Assembly: GCA_951799445.1 (NCBI GenBank) | Contig: OX637295.1 | Coordinates: 13,578,001 to 13,642,000, forward strand | Direction of reading: 5' to 3' | DNA from: Pseudisothecium myosuroides | Taxonomy: Eukaryota > Streptophyta > Bryopsida > Hypnales > Lembophyllaceae | Length of the DNA stretch: 64,000 nucleotides | Shown here: piece by piece, positions 46,689 through 58,745 of the stretch | Layout of the letters: every line of letters starts with the position of its first letter | Position numbering within the stretch: position 1 is the stretch's first letter | Notes under the pieces: model-generated | Seen by the model: only the letters and a program-made list of their open reading frames with translations | Told to the model about the DNA's origin: nothing | The model's database searches: none | Position numbers and translations under genes: made by a program

Positions 46689-48249
46689 GTTCCATTTCTA
46701 GCGACCGCGTGCTGCACATGCCCTCCGCAAGTTCGGTGATCCTTGGACTAGCAGATGTGCCTTCTCTTTGCAATAGTAACCGAGCATCATTCATGAAATG
46801 GAACTACTATTGTTAGTACGATACACATGACACATGACACATAGAGTTGTTGAATCAAGGTGGACTGCAACAAAGAATTCAGGCTACCAAGAAATGAAGA
46901 GTGAAAGAGTCTCACTAGCTGCGCTTCCACGCCGGCTTTCCCTTTTCTACCCACCGCACTGTGATTCTTCACACTCTGGCGCACAAGGACCATCTTCCGG
47001 GACTTTAGCTTCTGGGCGTCTGTCTTCCAGTATGCAATTAGGCGATCCCAGTGGTCGTCGTCTATGTGGATGGGGGCTTTCTTTCTGCTAGCCTGCCACT
47101 GAGTCTTCAACCGAGATCGCTCCGACTTCATGTAGCCTACCACGGCACTGCGAAACCCGGCCATGGACAACGGATTCTTGACGTACTCGAATTCATTGTC
47201 AAGAGCCTCTCGCAGTTTCTCTAGAGTGTGTGGCTTGTGCTTCCCCCACTCAACGACGCTCATGTTGAGAATTTTGGGCACGAAGTTGCGGATGGCCTCG
47301 TCCCAGGCATTCTTGCCATCACATCCAGCATCCACCCTGCCACCGTCCTGCACATATACCCAGTTTGGTTTCTCGCATGCTGTGGCGCGCTCAGCACTAC
47401 CCAGCTCGTACGCTGTACGTTTCTTCCTCCTAAGCGTAGAGTCTGAAGGATCTCCTACCACTTGTGCGGGTTGCCACTTACGGTTTACAAGTGCTGGGGG
47501 GCCTGCAGACCAAGAAGGGGGTCCTTGGCTTGGTTGCGGAGGCATCCACTGCCCTGGTATCCACGACCATCTTGGCCCCTCTCCGCAAACAAGCGAAGAT
47601 GCTGGTTGCGCAAACGCCGGCACATCACGCACCTTGGTCGGCGATTTCTGGATTGGTGCGGGTTTTTGGCGCGTCCTCCTCCGGTCCACTAGCGGCTCCT
47701 CCTCCTCAAGCTCCTCGTCACTAGAATCAACGAACTCTGTCTCTGCAGATGTGCGACACACGGTGATCAGCACATATGCTGCGTCAAATTCAATGTAAAC
47801 CCACTTCATGCAGTGCTGCATTTGGTTCAGGGGCGAAACTGAAATTGCCCACGACGCAAAGCCTCTGACGCTAACGGCACGGTAGGCGCATGCAAGCATG
47901 AATTGAAAATGAAGCAGGTGTTCAATCAAAATTGAGAGGACTAAACTCACTGAACGCGCGACTTCGTGAATATACAGTGCTTCAAGTTGGTATGGTTAAG
48001 ACAACCAGTAGTGCTTGAATTGTTCAGCAACAACATGTGAAACAGTTTACAACTGGGACATGTCTGTACGTCCAGAACCCTAAACCCATAGCAAGAGTGC
48101 GTTATGCATGTTTTACCTGCGGCAGCTGGCCCGCACTTGGATTGTTGCTGAACATGTGTACAAGCAATTGCTAACGACATCATACCTGCTGCGATGGCCT
48201 CTTCATTGGACTCCGTTGCGTCGAAGGAGGAATCGTGGTCGCTGCTCAT
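46689..48249 (-). CDS. TNPA/TNP1-like CACTA protein (Transposase_24-like)
   Basis: Minus-strand multi-exon gene of the CACTA element. A likely first exon starts with the ATG at 48,249 (MSSDHDSSFDATESNEEA) and ends near 48,190 at a GTATGA donor. The main exon (about 47,760-46,915) has an acidic start (DSSDEELEEEE), a Pro/Trp-rich middle and a helical region ending DDHWDRLIAYWKTDAQKLKS, followed by KNHSAVGRKGKAGVEAQ. This W-x2-L-x2-YW...K..S...K...N/R pattern is that of Ptta/En/Spm (pfam Transposase_24) proteins, which bind sub-terminal repeats. A further exon (QREGTSASPRITELAEGM) lies at about 46,773-46,689. Exact splice sites are inferred. It may continue into the coiled-coil and FCP1-like exons downstream. 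Confidence 0.6.
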
Positions 48250-48495
48250 CTTCGAGGAGTGAGGACTCTTCTCTTCGCTAATTGCAAGACTGCGCTTCCC
48301 CCTTTCGTCGATTCCTCGGAGGCCTCGCCGCCTCGAACTCCTGCGCGGTTTCTCCCTTGCCGCGCCCCCCTTGGACTTTTTGTTTCCGAGGTTTAGGGTC
48401 TTGCGGATGTCCTCTTCCCTGCGGCGTGAGTGAGGACAAGAATGCCAATACCCTAGCACGCAACTAAGTGGGAATTGCAATAGAGAGAGAGATGG

Positions 48496-48699
48496 GTGAC
48501 AACGATAACACCGCCACAACCAGAAGAACGTGCAAAAAAAAGAGCCCTGCTAGGGTTCTCTCTGGCTATGTCATGGGAAGGGAAAGCACTCGAGGAGGCC
48601 CGCAAGACCGCCTTCCACATGGCCAGCAGGGATGGATGGAGCGCGCAGGAAGCACTCGATGAGTGGCGTGACATACGCGCTACTCCTTTACGACTCTGA
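48496..48699 (+). other. Possible small exon inside the CACTA element
   Basis: Open frame with a coding-like helical string (SWEGKALEEARKTAFHMASR) and a TGA at 48,697-48,699. It is on the strand opposite the TNPA-like gene. No known domain; it could be a 5' exon of the plus-strand transposon gene or chance. Confidence 0.25.
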
Positions 48700-49070
48700 C
48701 GCAACTATGGGACTGTCGCAGACAACAAACAAGCCGACCGGGGCAACTGTTGGGCCACTACTCTGCAACTGCACGGTGCCCAATCTCATTGGCCGCCGCA
48801 TTATTGAAAGCAAAGCCTCCGTTAAACCCTAGCGCGCCGCCCAACGCAGTGGACGATGAAACTAAGCGAGTATCCGCCAGGACACGCTATTGACAGGGGA
48901 CCCACTAACAATTGGAAGACGTTTTCGAGTGAGTCATCATCACGTCATTGAACAGTCGGACCGAAGAAAACTGTGGCGTCCCCAGGAGGACCAAGTTGTT
49001 GTTGACATGGCGATGCATTGAAGGAAAACGGCAAGCACATTCAAAGGAAGTGGGCACGCAGGACAAGAAC

Positions 49071-49220
49071 TCACACAATTTTGGTGGCGCGCAGGACGGG
49101 CTCCAGAACCACGTTCATCTTGGCGACGCGCTTGTCTCGTAAGAGCTCGTACGCTGTCTTCGGATGTGGCGGACTCTCCATGGTTGCACGTCGTATACTG
49201 ACGCTGCGACTACTTTGCAG
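49071..49220 (-). other. Possible exon, minus strand, inside the CACTA element
   Basis: The frame MESPPHPKTAYELLRDKRVA ... EPVLRA opens with an ATG and resembles the N-terminal helices of plant transposon proteins (YE-x2-R-x-KR-V pattern). No neighbouring exon was tied to it. Confidence 0.25.
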
Positions 49221-50399
49221 CTTGTCCCTTGTCTGTAGCCGCTGCTTTGCTTGAACAATCGCGTGGACACGACCCGCGATTACAACAATCTCACGAGCGT
49301 GAGGAGAAGCAAGAATTGAAAGACACGCCTGGAGAAACGCTAGAGGGACAGCTTCTCCTTCACTAACACATGAGAGACGGACTACATCGCCAAGATTGTG
49401 CATAGCAGGTCAGCTTCCTTATGACACCCATTTGGAGAGGTAGTGGGCATGATTAGGGAGACGCCATTTGGTGGCTCATAATTAATTTCTCAGGATTTGA
49501 AATTAGTGAGGATTTGTCCCCGATGGGACCTCGTGAACTCCGGCGATCTCTTACGGATTTGGGGACGCTGAACTCAATGATTGATAGACACTTGTAATGA
49601 TGGAGCATAGTGGACTAGACTGGTTGCAGTGGTTGCCGCTCGACAGAGACGGTCAGTGTGGTTAAGTACCGAGTTCACACGTGAAGGGGCCGCGGGAATG
49701 TTGGACGTTTGCATCGTCACTTTTGTACAACTTATGGAAGTCATTTTTTAGTTACAGTACCCATTTTATAACTCGTGGGTGACTTAGGCGTGACTACTAC
49801 TAGTCACATGGAAGTTAAATAACGTAAACAATGAGTCTTAAGTGACTTCTCTTGGGCAACCTACCTCGGTTCAAGTTCATTCGACTTCGGATGTACCTTG
49901 CGCCCGGAATGCGCACTTACGATGGCATGTCCTGGGAGTGCTCATAGTCCGTCTTCGACTGACCTTCTTTGCTCTACTATCCAAGTCACATTAGCGCCGT
50001 GTACCTTTTTTCAGGGAACTCAGTGATACGAATCGACTGCATCACTCATTGTGGGAGTCCCTCGCCCATGAGGCATAGTCGTTGCTGTTTCTGACTATTT
50101 TCCACTCACCGCTGAAGCAGTGTACCACGATTTGAAGACTGTGCACTATAAACTGGTTGCTAGCAGCTTCAACATCATTCACTCCGTGAAGGCATGCGAG
50201 TCTTCACCACCTTTGTTACAAGGTCAGAATTCTTCTAACTGTGCTCCCCTATGCCTGCAGCTTGTTTTGCGTGAATCCAATACGTATGAGTCCATGCGTG
50301 TCTTTCTATTTCTCGAATGCTGCGGGGGTCCATATTTGAAGCTCCCACATGTACCCATTGTAAAGTAATTGTCTTGGACCAGTCACCCCTCATTAATTT

Positions 50400-50860
50400 T
50401 GTCTAGAATGATCCATGTATAGGTTGTAGGATGAAATTCTATCCCATTTTTTTTCACTCTAAATTTTTTTTGCCCACCCCACCCCCACCCCCCATCAATG
50501 CTTGAACATTTTTAGCCCACTCCATGTATGGCCCTTAGGATCTAATTCTATCCCATTTTTTTTTGGACCCACTCTTGGTTCCATTTGCACATTCATGTAC
50601 CACCTCCAATTATTCCACTCTATATTTTTTTTGCCCCCCCCCATCAATGTCTAAACATTTTTAGCCCACTCCATGTATGGCCCGTAGGATCTAATTCTAT
50701 CCCATTTTTTTTTGGACCCACTCTTGGTTCCATTTGCACATGACGCACTAAATTTTTCTATTCTATATGTTTTTTGCCCACTCCACCTCCCCATTAATTC
50801 CTACACATTACCATCCTGATCCCATGTATGAGTTGTGGCATTCTGAAGTAATTTTTCTTG
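50400..50860. repeat. ~150-bp diverged tandem repeats inside the CACTA element
   Basis: Two nearly identical units at about 50,464-50,613 and 50,613-50,745 (agcccactccatgtatggcc...gacccactcttggttcc), with weaker related units on either side. Each contains a T run and a C run. Confidence 0.75.
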
Positions 50861-51807
50861 GGACCAATATCCTTTCCACATTTGAATTCCTTCATGTACC
50901 TGTAATATTCAGTCGAGTGTTTGAGGCTGACCAATTTTGGTAACCCCACTTAATGTATTTTCCCCAGTACGAGTAATTGGGACTGTAAATTTCCATAGCC
51001 CCTTCCAGATTTAGTTGAAATTTTATTCGAATATGTACGTGCCCATGCATGGTTGAGTCTTTTTTTACGCCCCTAGGTCATGACAAGCGGAAGTTATTAC
51101 ATTTCCAAATGTAATCGAATGATGCAGCCGTGAAGCAGGTTACAGTTTTTATACTGTATTAATCAAATAAATACGCGTTTGCCTTGGACCCCCTAACACT
51201 TCAAGCAGGTGTTGACAAATTAAACCCTTCAGTCGAACTTGTCTGTGGAAGCCTTTCCCAAGTTAGGCACTATCGTTTTTCTTTTTACCCTACAACCCGA
51301 TAACATGTATGTGCACTTATTTCTGGTGATCAGATAATGTTGACTTCCAAGATGCAGAACTGCCGGCGGGGCCATGCCTGAAACATTGGTAACCCCGCAT
51401 GCAGTCGTAGTGGCCAACGGAAAGCACTAATTGCCCTTGCTAGTGATTCTCGGCACACCTTCAAGAATGTGCTTTTACATCACAGATTTCACATGGGGGC
51501 TGAATATTTCCTGTTTGCTTGTGCAGTGTGACTTTGTCCTTAGTACTCCAAGTCATATCTGAGTGACCATCGGAGGACAATGACTTCGTTGTAACTATTG
51601 GAAGTCACGTCGAAGTTGCAGTGAAGTTACGACTTACAAGAAAGCAGCCTTAGCGCGATCCAACTTGCTCGTATAGGCGTAGGTTCACTTGCGCCAGGCC
51701 CTTCCGCCAGGTACTGTAGCCGACGTGCCTGTCCCCAGAAAAGGTTTGTTAGTGTTATAGGATTATCCTCTTCTGCCCACGATTCATCGTGACATCAAGG
51801 TCAAGAA

Positions 51808-52302
51808 ATGCCAAAGCAGAGAGTTCTGCGAGCCGCTTCGCTCTTTTGTAGGAAGAGATCACGCCAAGTGACCCCGGACTCAGAGGACGACCGATTTCCA
51901 CTTGTGCCGTCTGCTTTTGCTGTCCTTAAAAGTAAGTCACATATAGGTTCATCGGATGTCGTCTGCCCCAGGACGTTCTGCCGCGACAATGTCGCGGTTC
52001 CCCCTACTCCTGTTTTTGCATGCGTAGACCTCAGCGCGGAGTCACCGCATGCATGTCCCATCCTACCAATCCTGGCTTCCTGTCCCCTAAAGTTCAGGGT
52101 ATGTCCTCCAAAAGTAAGCTTCAGAGCTAGAATCAAGCAGGCCCTAGCTGAGAATAGAACTATATTGAGTGACTTCGTCCCTGCACCTAGTTCAGCTGTA
52201 GGAGTCAGGGTTCCATCATGTGCTCCTGCAAGTGTAGAGAGTGCATCTGATCCCGTTAAGAAAAAAATGTGCTTGGCGGAATTGTTTCAAATTGCTCGGT
52301 AA
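51808..52302 (+). CDS. Uncharacterised CACTA-internal ORF
   Basis: A 164-residue open frame from an ATG at 51,808. It is basic at its start (MPKQRVLRAASLFCRKRSRQ), Ser/Pro/Ala-rich later and has no recognised domain. It lies about 500 bases upstream of the TNP2 region on the same strand and may be a 5' exon or separate accessory protein. Confidence that it is coding is modest. Confidence 0.35.
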   Translation: MPKQRVLRAASLFCRKRSRQVTPDSEDDRFPLVPSAFAVLKSKSHIGSSDVVCPRTFCRDNVAVPPTPVFACVDLSAESPHACPILPILASCPLKFRVCPPKVSFRARIKQALAENRTILSDFVPAPSSAVGVRVPSCAPASVESASDPVKKKMCLAELFQIAR

Positions 52303-52796
52303 TTGAGAAGGGGAAGGAATTCCCGGGTGTTGTTGAAGTATAACCTAGCATGCTTGCTGAATAGTGTGCCGGGATCCTCTTCAATGTCGTTTCTAACTTC
52401 CACTCACCATCTTCAGAGGATTCAATTGGTTTCTGGTAATGCTTTAAAATGAGGTGATGAATGTCTAAGTGCGTGAAGATTCCGAGGGCACCCGTTTTCA
52501 TAGTTACGGCTGCGTTTCTTACGCTCCGGTCTCCATGTAAGACTTGACAGTTGTGTGGAAGTCACCTCACAATGCTGACCAGTTCCGCTGCAATCGCGAT
52601 GAAGTTTCCACGGAGTCATCTCCTGCCCCCGCGGCCTCAAAGGCCTCGTCCTGGACAGCTCTCACATGACCAGCTATTGTTATTGTAGGGTAGCACTTGT
52701 GGCCGCGTTCCGACAAACAGCATGATACCTGCCTGACTGCCCCTCTCTGATAGTCGTCGTCAGCGACTCCGGGATGACCGGCTATGGAGTAGAGAG

Positions 52797-55700
52797 TTGC
52801 ATCGTACTTCACAGCACAACGTGACGAGACTTCACTGCCCGTGTACAGAATGCCGAGGCCGGAGAAGATTATTCATACGGAATGTGAAGGAACACCTCAT
52901 CCAAAACGGCAGGGATCCAAATTCACGGATTTGGAGAGGTACAGGTCCCCGAGACTCTTCCGACGAAGAGTGGGAGCAGGAATTCTGGGGACCAGGGCGT
53001 CCAGAAGTGGTGGAAGTAGACGCCACAATGGATGCACCGATCACTAACGCCACAGTGGAGACACCGGGAGTAGACGCCACAGTGGACACATGTGGGATGA
53101 TTGACCAAGCATTGGGTCAGGAGGACATCATGGAGAATTCCTTTGAGAGGCTGAACTGTGAAGTGAGCGATGCTTTTGCTGCGGCGGACTCCATCCATGA
53201 AGATTGCATGGAAGTTGGCACGGAGGATACTTTGTACGCCGAAGAATGTAGAGATGAGCAACTTGTAGATGACATACCTGAGGATGGAGGGGGGGAAGCT
53301 CTCAACTTTGATGCCTGTGTCTTGGAAGAGTCCATGGAGCGTTTGTACGATGGCGCGAGGTCTAGCAAGATTGCAGCCACGGTATTGCTGATGAACCTCT
53401 GTATCGTGCACGGGGTGAGCAATCACTGTGCGAATGAACTCTTCAACATTTTGCACTTGCATCTTCTACCTGAGAACAATACGTTGCCCAAAACGTACCA
53501 TGCTGCAAAAAGCCTAACTGCAAAATTGGGTCTCACATACAACACCATCCATGCATGCAAGAAAGGATGTGTCCTATTCCGCGGTGAACACGAGAATGCC
53601 CTGAGTTGTCCTAAGTGCGGGGGGCGGAGATATAGGGACGAAAGGAGGCGAGCCTTGCCAGTGAAAGTTCTACGTCACTTTCCCATTATTCCATGCCTGC
53701 AAAGAATGTTCAGGAGTCCTAGCATCTCGAAGCTAATGGTTTGGCATGATGAAAATCGCAGTGACAGGGACGGAGGGGATGGTCTTGTTCGTCATCCATG
53801 CGATTCAAAGGCTTGGAAACACTTCCACAACAATGTGGATCCTACCTTTGCCCGTGATCCCCGCAATGTTCACTTTGCTTTGGCAGTGGATGGAGTGAAC
53901 CCTTTCAAGCAAAATCGTTCATCTTGGTCCACTTGGCCCATGGTGTTGTTGAACTATAACCTCCCACCCTGGTTGAGCACAAAAAAGTTTTTTTATTCTC
54001 CTGACTTTGTTGATTCCCGGGCGGGAGTCCGTTACATCAGAGGTGTTTGATGTGTACTTAGAGCCCCTTGTTGACGAGTTATTGGAGTTATGGTCAGGAG
54101 TTCCCGCTTACGACGTAACGAAGGAGAGTGGATCTAGGTCATTTCAATTGCGTGCCATGTTGTTGTGGACTATACATGACTTTCCAGGCTATGGCACGGT
54201 AGGAGGATTTTCCCATCAAGGATATGCCGCTTGTCCTTGGTGTGGCGTCGATTTAGATGCAGAGCATTCCGTAGAGCTTGAGAAGCAAACGTACGGCGGG
54301 ACTCGACAATGGTTGCCCGAAGATCACCCTTACAGATCGGAGGAAATGAAGGAGCACTTCAACGGCGCCATGGAAACCCGCCCTAAACCACAGGAAGTGA
54401 CTGTGCAAGAGCAATTGCAGCATGCAGTCGAATGTCAGGCCTGGAGAGCAGCTGGACATAAAGACGATGCTGCCGGGGACCCCTCCAAACTACACGGTGT
54501 CAAACGACAGAGCATTCTTTTTAGATTGCCTTACTAGAAGGTGAGCAGATTTTATTATTCCGTCAGTCAGAATACTGACTAGCAGTTCACTTCATAGCGC
54601 TCTCGAAGTGGGAACTGAGTCATTTCCAAGTCGCTCTGTAGTGTAAATTCGTGCCCGTCACTTGGCGGTAACTCCCGCTTCATAGATGCACTACACAGCT
54701 GCTGTGCATTTGACAAGGGATTGGGAAAGTGGTCACGATATGTTTTTTTATTCCTTATTATGAATTTCTGATACTAACTGCATCCCATGATCACGTACCG
54801 CTTCCAGGAGCTTCTAATTCGCTATACACTAGACGTCATGCATTGCAAAATGAATCTGGCCAAGAATTTTTTGAAGACCATAACCGGGAAGAAAGATACC
54901 ATGAAGGTGAGGAGAGATTTGCAACGACGGAATATAAGGAAACACCTGTGGCTGACACCAAACCCCTGCAATCCAAGGAAGATGGTAAAGCCTCGCGCAG
55001 CCTATGTTTTGTCAGAGGACGAATTTGAGAAGTTCGCCAAGTGCCTGGAGACTTTGAAGACACCAAGTGGCTTTTCTTCTGATTTGGGCAAGTGCATCCG
55101 GAGAAGAACTTCGGGGGCCTAAAATCCCACAACTACCACGTATTGATGCAGTAGGTTTTGCCACTAGCACTTCGAGGACTTCTGCAACCGGGTCCACGCA
55201 TGGCTGTGATGAGGATGTGCAAAAATTTTCGGCGTCTGTGCACAAAGGTGTACAATCCCGTAGATTTCTTGTCCCTCGAGGCGGATGTGGCAGAAAGCAT
55301 GGCATTGTTGGAGATTGAATTTCCACCATCATTTTTTGACGTAATGACACATCTCCCTTATCATCTAGCAAAGGAGTTGGACTTGTGTGGACCTGTGAGC
55401 ACAAGGTGGATGTATCCGGTGGAACGGTACATGAAGGTTTTGAAAAACCACGTCCGCAACATGGCACGTCCCGAAGCGTGTATGGCGGAGGGGTACTTGA
55501 AGGATGAATGCCTTGGTTTTATAACGGAGTACATTCAAAGATTTGACACCACGCAGAGACGAGTGTGGGATGAAGACGAAGAATATGGTGACGCAGAGGA
55601 GGTGCTGCAAGGTGCAGGCAAGGCATATATCATGAGCCATGAGATGCGAGATGTAGCGCACGAGTACGTGCTCACGAACGTGTCATCTCTGCAGGATTTT

Positions 55701-56790
55701 TACACATAAGTGGAAGCAGTTCCCTTTGTTTGTCAATTGCAGCCACTGCCCGCTCTCCCTGAGGTACATAGTAGCATCCATTGGCCTGCCGACCTGTCCT
55801 TAAGTGCCATGGACAGTCCCTCAATGAAGTAGTTTCAAAGTCTCGCCGTAGTCATCTTACAAATGCCCCCGCTGTGCAGCATCCACTTGCGCGACTATGG
55901 GTTGGCTTTCAAAAGTCACTTCTAAGTGAAGAGGAAGTCATGGACTTGTTAGAATCCCTCTTCGCTTAGATTGAGTGAAGTAGCGGTTGTATGTTTCCTG
56001 GCACCTCTTGCGTCTTACAGTCCCACTGTAGTGATCCGTGCACCCTGTACCTTCTTGCAGGAAGTGGAGGTCTGAAGAACGTTCAAATCCGTCGACCCCA
56101 GCACTAGCGCAGTGGATGCAGACTTCTGTGGAGGAGTCTCACTTGAATCTTAGGGATCCAGAGGACATGGACCAACTCTTGTTAAGTCGGAAGCCCTCTC
56201 GTCGTGCAACTCGGTACATATGCATTGTAGCATTTGGGAACCACTTTTGAGTGGAGGACGAGACGTCAACCCGAATGGTAAGCTACAACAGTGGTGTAGC
56301 TTCAGTGTTTGAGACGCCCGCTGAAGATGAAGCTACCACAGCAATCCCATATGTGGGAGTATTGCAAGACATTTTGCTATTGGATTACAGAGCATTGAAG
56401 ACACAAATCATTCTTTTGAGATGTGAGTGGGTGAAGCCTCACGACAATCGCGGGAACCCGACATATACGCATGACGACGCCGGGTTTCTGGTGGTGAACT
56501 TCCGCCACAGACTACCTCGCTTGGTAGAGCCCTTCATCTTCCCTAGCCAAGCAACGCAGGGTTTTTTCTCAGATGTTGTCGAAAGACCAGGCTGGAAAGT
56601 CGTTTTACGCAAAGAAGCCAGAGCAAAATGCGAAGTTGTGGAGACTACGGATGCCTTCATAAGCACAACAATGGAGAGCGCTGGCCTCACTGCTCCCTGC
56701 CAGCTACCAATCCCAGCAAACACCGTAAATCTAGTGGGCGCCATTGACTTGTCAGTAGAAGAGAACTTGTTGGCACACGAAAGCTACTAG
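52797..56790 (+). pseudogene. TNP2-type CACTA transposase, disrupted
   Basis: Four family blocks occur in the usual order. (1) Transposase-associated Cys motif, LHCPCTECRGRRRLFIRNVK, at about 52,840. (2) TNP2/Transposase_21 core, 53,380-54,537 (CKKGCVLFRGEHENALSCPK; VNPFKQNRSSWSTWPMVLLN; then ESVTSEVFDVYLEPLVDELL). (3) DUF4218 block, 55,110-55,709 (HLPYHLAKELDLCGPVSTRW; MYPVERYMKVLK). (4) DUF4216 block, 56,251-56,790 (GVLQDILLLDYRALKTQIIL). Breaks: a 7-T run at 53,988-53,994 shifts the frame inside the core; TAG at 54,535-54,537 sits where a conserved Trp is expected (LPY-stop); another frameshift lies near 55,098; TAG at 55,152-55,154 lies inside DUF4218. A real intron probably spans about 54,541-54,807. 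The full-length enzyme cannot be made from this copy without suppression or correction. Confidence 0.85.
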
Positions 56791-57658
56791 GGTCCGTGAG
56801 CAAAAGCCCTGCTGCTGTGCACGTCTGAGACCCTCATTGCGTGCTACAGTTGGACGCAAACAATGTAGCTCGTGAAACATGTCATTTAGTTGTTGCATAG
56901 CAGTTGGTGTCTGCAAGGTTACGCGGGACAGTTATTTCCCAGTCCTTTTTCAATTACAGCGGAGATGCCTCTACTTCCCACGTTTGCAGTGCTTCTTATG
57001 TAAATGCAGCCACGCAAATGCGAAATTTTTTTAAACACATCTCACTCTGAAGTGATTTATCTCTACCCTGCACAATTTTCACTATTTCCAGCAGTCCTCC
57101 TAAACCTGCTTTGTTGTTTGGCACATCCCAGTTGCTTTGCCTCCTACTTCCACTGAGATGTATTTGCTATACCCTGAACCCTCGCATGACCGCCATGTAT
57201 GTGTTGTGAGTGAAAACCCAGACAAGATATTGCCTGGAATCCCCCCTAAACCGCTCTGGCAGCATTCATTAGCGAAGACCCTGAATCCTCGTTCGCACAT
57301 CAGAAATTGCAATGTCCATTTGGACGTTGCCACATACGTCCACGAGTAATAGTGAAGTCATTCTGTAGTCCCTCCAGAGTCAATGTGAGTTATAGTCCAT
57401 GACTCCCATGAGCTGTTGAACGGCCAGTCATCCACGTGGGAATTCTGCCTTGCCACATCAGACCCTTCTTTCCGCTGCGGACGGAATGTCATGGATGAAA
57501 AGTGCCCGTCGTCACACTTCATCCGCAAGTCACGTGCATGACTACATAATGACTTGACAGAGCACAGCATTGCCCTTGGTGGTGCAATTACAGAGGTCCA
57601 GTCATTCTTAAGTCACATTTTCCACGAAGTCATTCTTTGCAGTCACATATTTGGCCCT

Positions 57659-57670
57659 TTTCTTGTAGTG
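57659..57670. repeat. CACTA right TIR
   Basis: TTTCTTGTAGTG, the exact complement of the left TIR, followed by TAG. Confidence 0.93.
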
Positions 57671-58424
57671 TAGTCGCAAGAAACACTTCATGTTTTTCCA
57701 TCAAAAATGCATTGTTTGGCTATAGGACTGGCAATACTATGCAGTATTACAAATACTATGTGTAGCGCCCCGGCAAATCTAAATTGTCGATTCAAGGCGC
57801 CTACAGATCTAAACCGTCCATTCAGTACTATGTTGTATTATGCAGTATTACTGAGTACTACGGAGTATTACAGAAGCCATTGAGAGCAAAAAATAGCAAA
57901 AAAAGGAGTTTGTGGACTTTTTCATTTGTAGTAATTTAAAAAAAAATTTAAAAAATTCCATAAAAAAAAGAAATTTTACTAGAAAAGATTGCGCATGCAT
58001 TGCACCAAAAAATTCATAAAGGATTTTTTTCCCCTCTTCGTAGCCTTCGCGCAAAGGAAGGTCACTTTGACCCCATGTGTGCAACTGACATGTTGCTATT
58101 TTCAAAAACCTTTAGTTAGTCCTTGTAATGTTAGTAGACCTCCAACATGTCCAATTTGTGGCTTCAAATTTGCATTTTTGGATAAAAAATAGGACTAAAA
58201 ACCTCTAAAATGGCCAAGGTAGACACCCAGTTGGGGCAGGTTAAAAATAGTAAATTGGTTTTTAAGAATTTGAAAACATTACTCAATGTCTACAACTACC
58301 GCATCTATCTCCATCGTAAATTTCATGCCAAACGGACAAACGATGCAAAAGTTATGAGCAAAAAATCACTTGTCTGGGGCAAGGGGACAAAAAATAGGAC
58401 AAGTATTTCTTGCAATCACCCTAG
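57671..58424. other. Sequence in copy B absent from copy A
   Basis: Between the CACTA right border and the point where copy A homology resumes (agtatgtatttttggac) there are about 750 bases without a match in copy A. They include short repeats of a tactatgcagtattac type. This may be an older insertion into which the CACTA element landed, or a diverged stretch. No gene seen. Confidence 0.4.
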
Positions 58425-58745
58425 TATGTATTTTTGGACACAATGCAAACAAATTATGAATTTGTCAAAGTGTTGAAAAAAATCATCCAAAATTGACCCT
58501 AGGTACTCGTGAATGAAATTTGTATATTAGGTAAGAACCTATAAAGAGCCCGTTTTAGAAACAAATGCAATTAAAAACAGTTACCTTTGCAATGACAAAG
58601 TGAAGGGTTTTCAAATGGATCGTGAGGCAACAACTTTGGAAATGTGTAAGAATGTCTTGATTTGACTATTTGAGTCCCCTCTCTTTCAATTCACGTATAG
58701 ATTGCAACTATAAAAAGTAAGAATACACTTAGTGAACATTACAGT
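58425..58745. repeat. Segmental duplication, copy B (right part)
   Basis: Aligns with 29,475-29,715 in copy A (agtat-aatttttggaca, aaattatgaatttgt-aaagtg, gagtcccct-t-tttcaattca). It shows that the CACTA element split copy B. A weaker relative occurs at 59,740-60,000. Confidence 0.7.

Larger units (their letters stand above)
42089..57670. mobile_element. Complete 15.6-kb CACTA (En/Spm) transposon
   Basis: The element starts CACTACAAGAAA (42,089-42,100) and ends TTTCTTGTAGTG (57,659-57,670), a 12-bp perfect TIR, with the target duplication TAG at 42,086-42,088 and 57,671-57,673. Sub-terminal repeats are present: TGCAAAGAATGACTT at 42,105-42,119 has an inverted match at 57,627-57,641, and tgactgcaaa(a)tgact-like motifs recur near both ends. 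It encodes TNP2 on the plus strand in the right half and TNP1/TNPA-like and FCP1-like sequence on the minus strand in the left half, so transcription diverges from about 48.5-51.8 kb. The genes are mutated, so it is probably not autonomous now. Confidence 0.93.

Noticed and set aside
47163..47798. 211-codon plus-strand ORF opposite the TNPA-like exon
   Set aside because: Ser-rich shadow; the minus strand carries the recognisable Transposase_24-like pattern.
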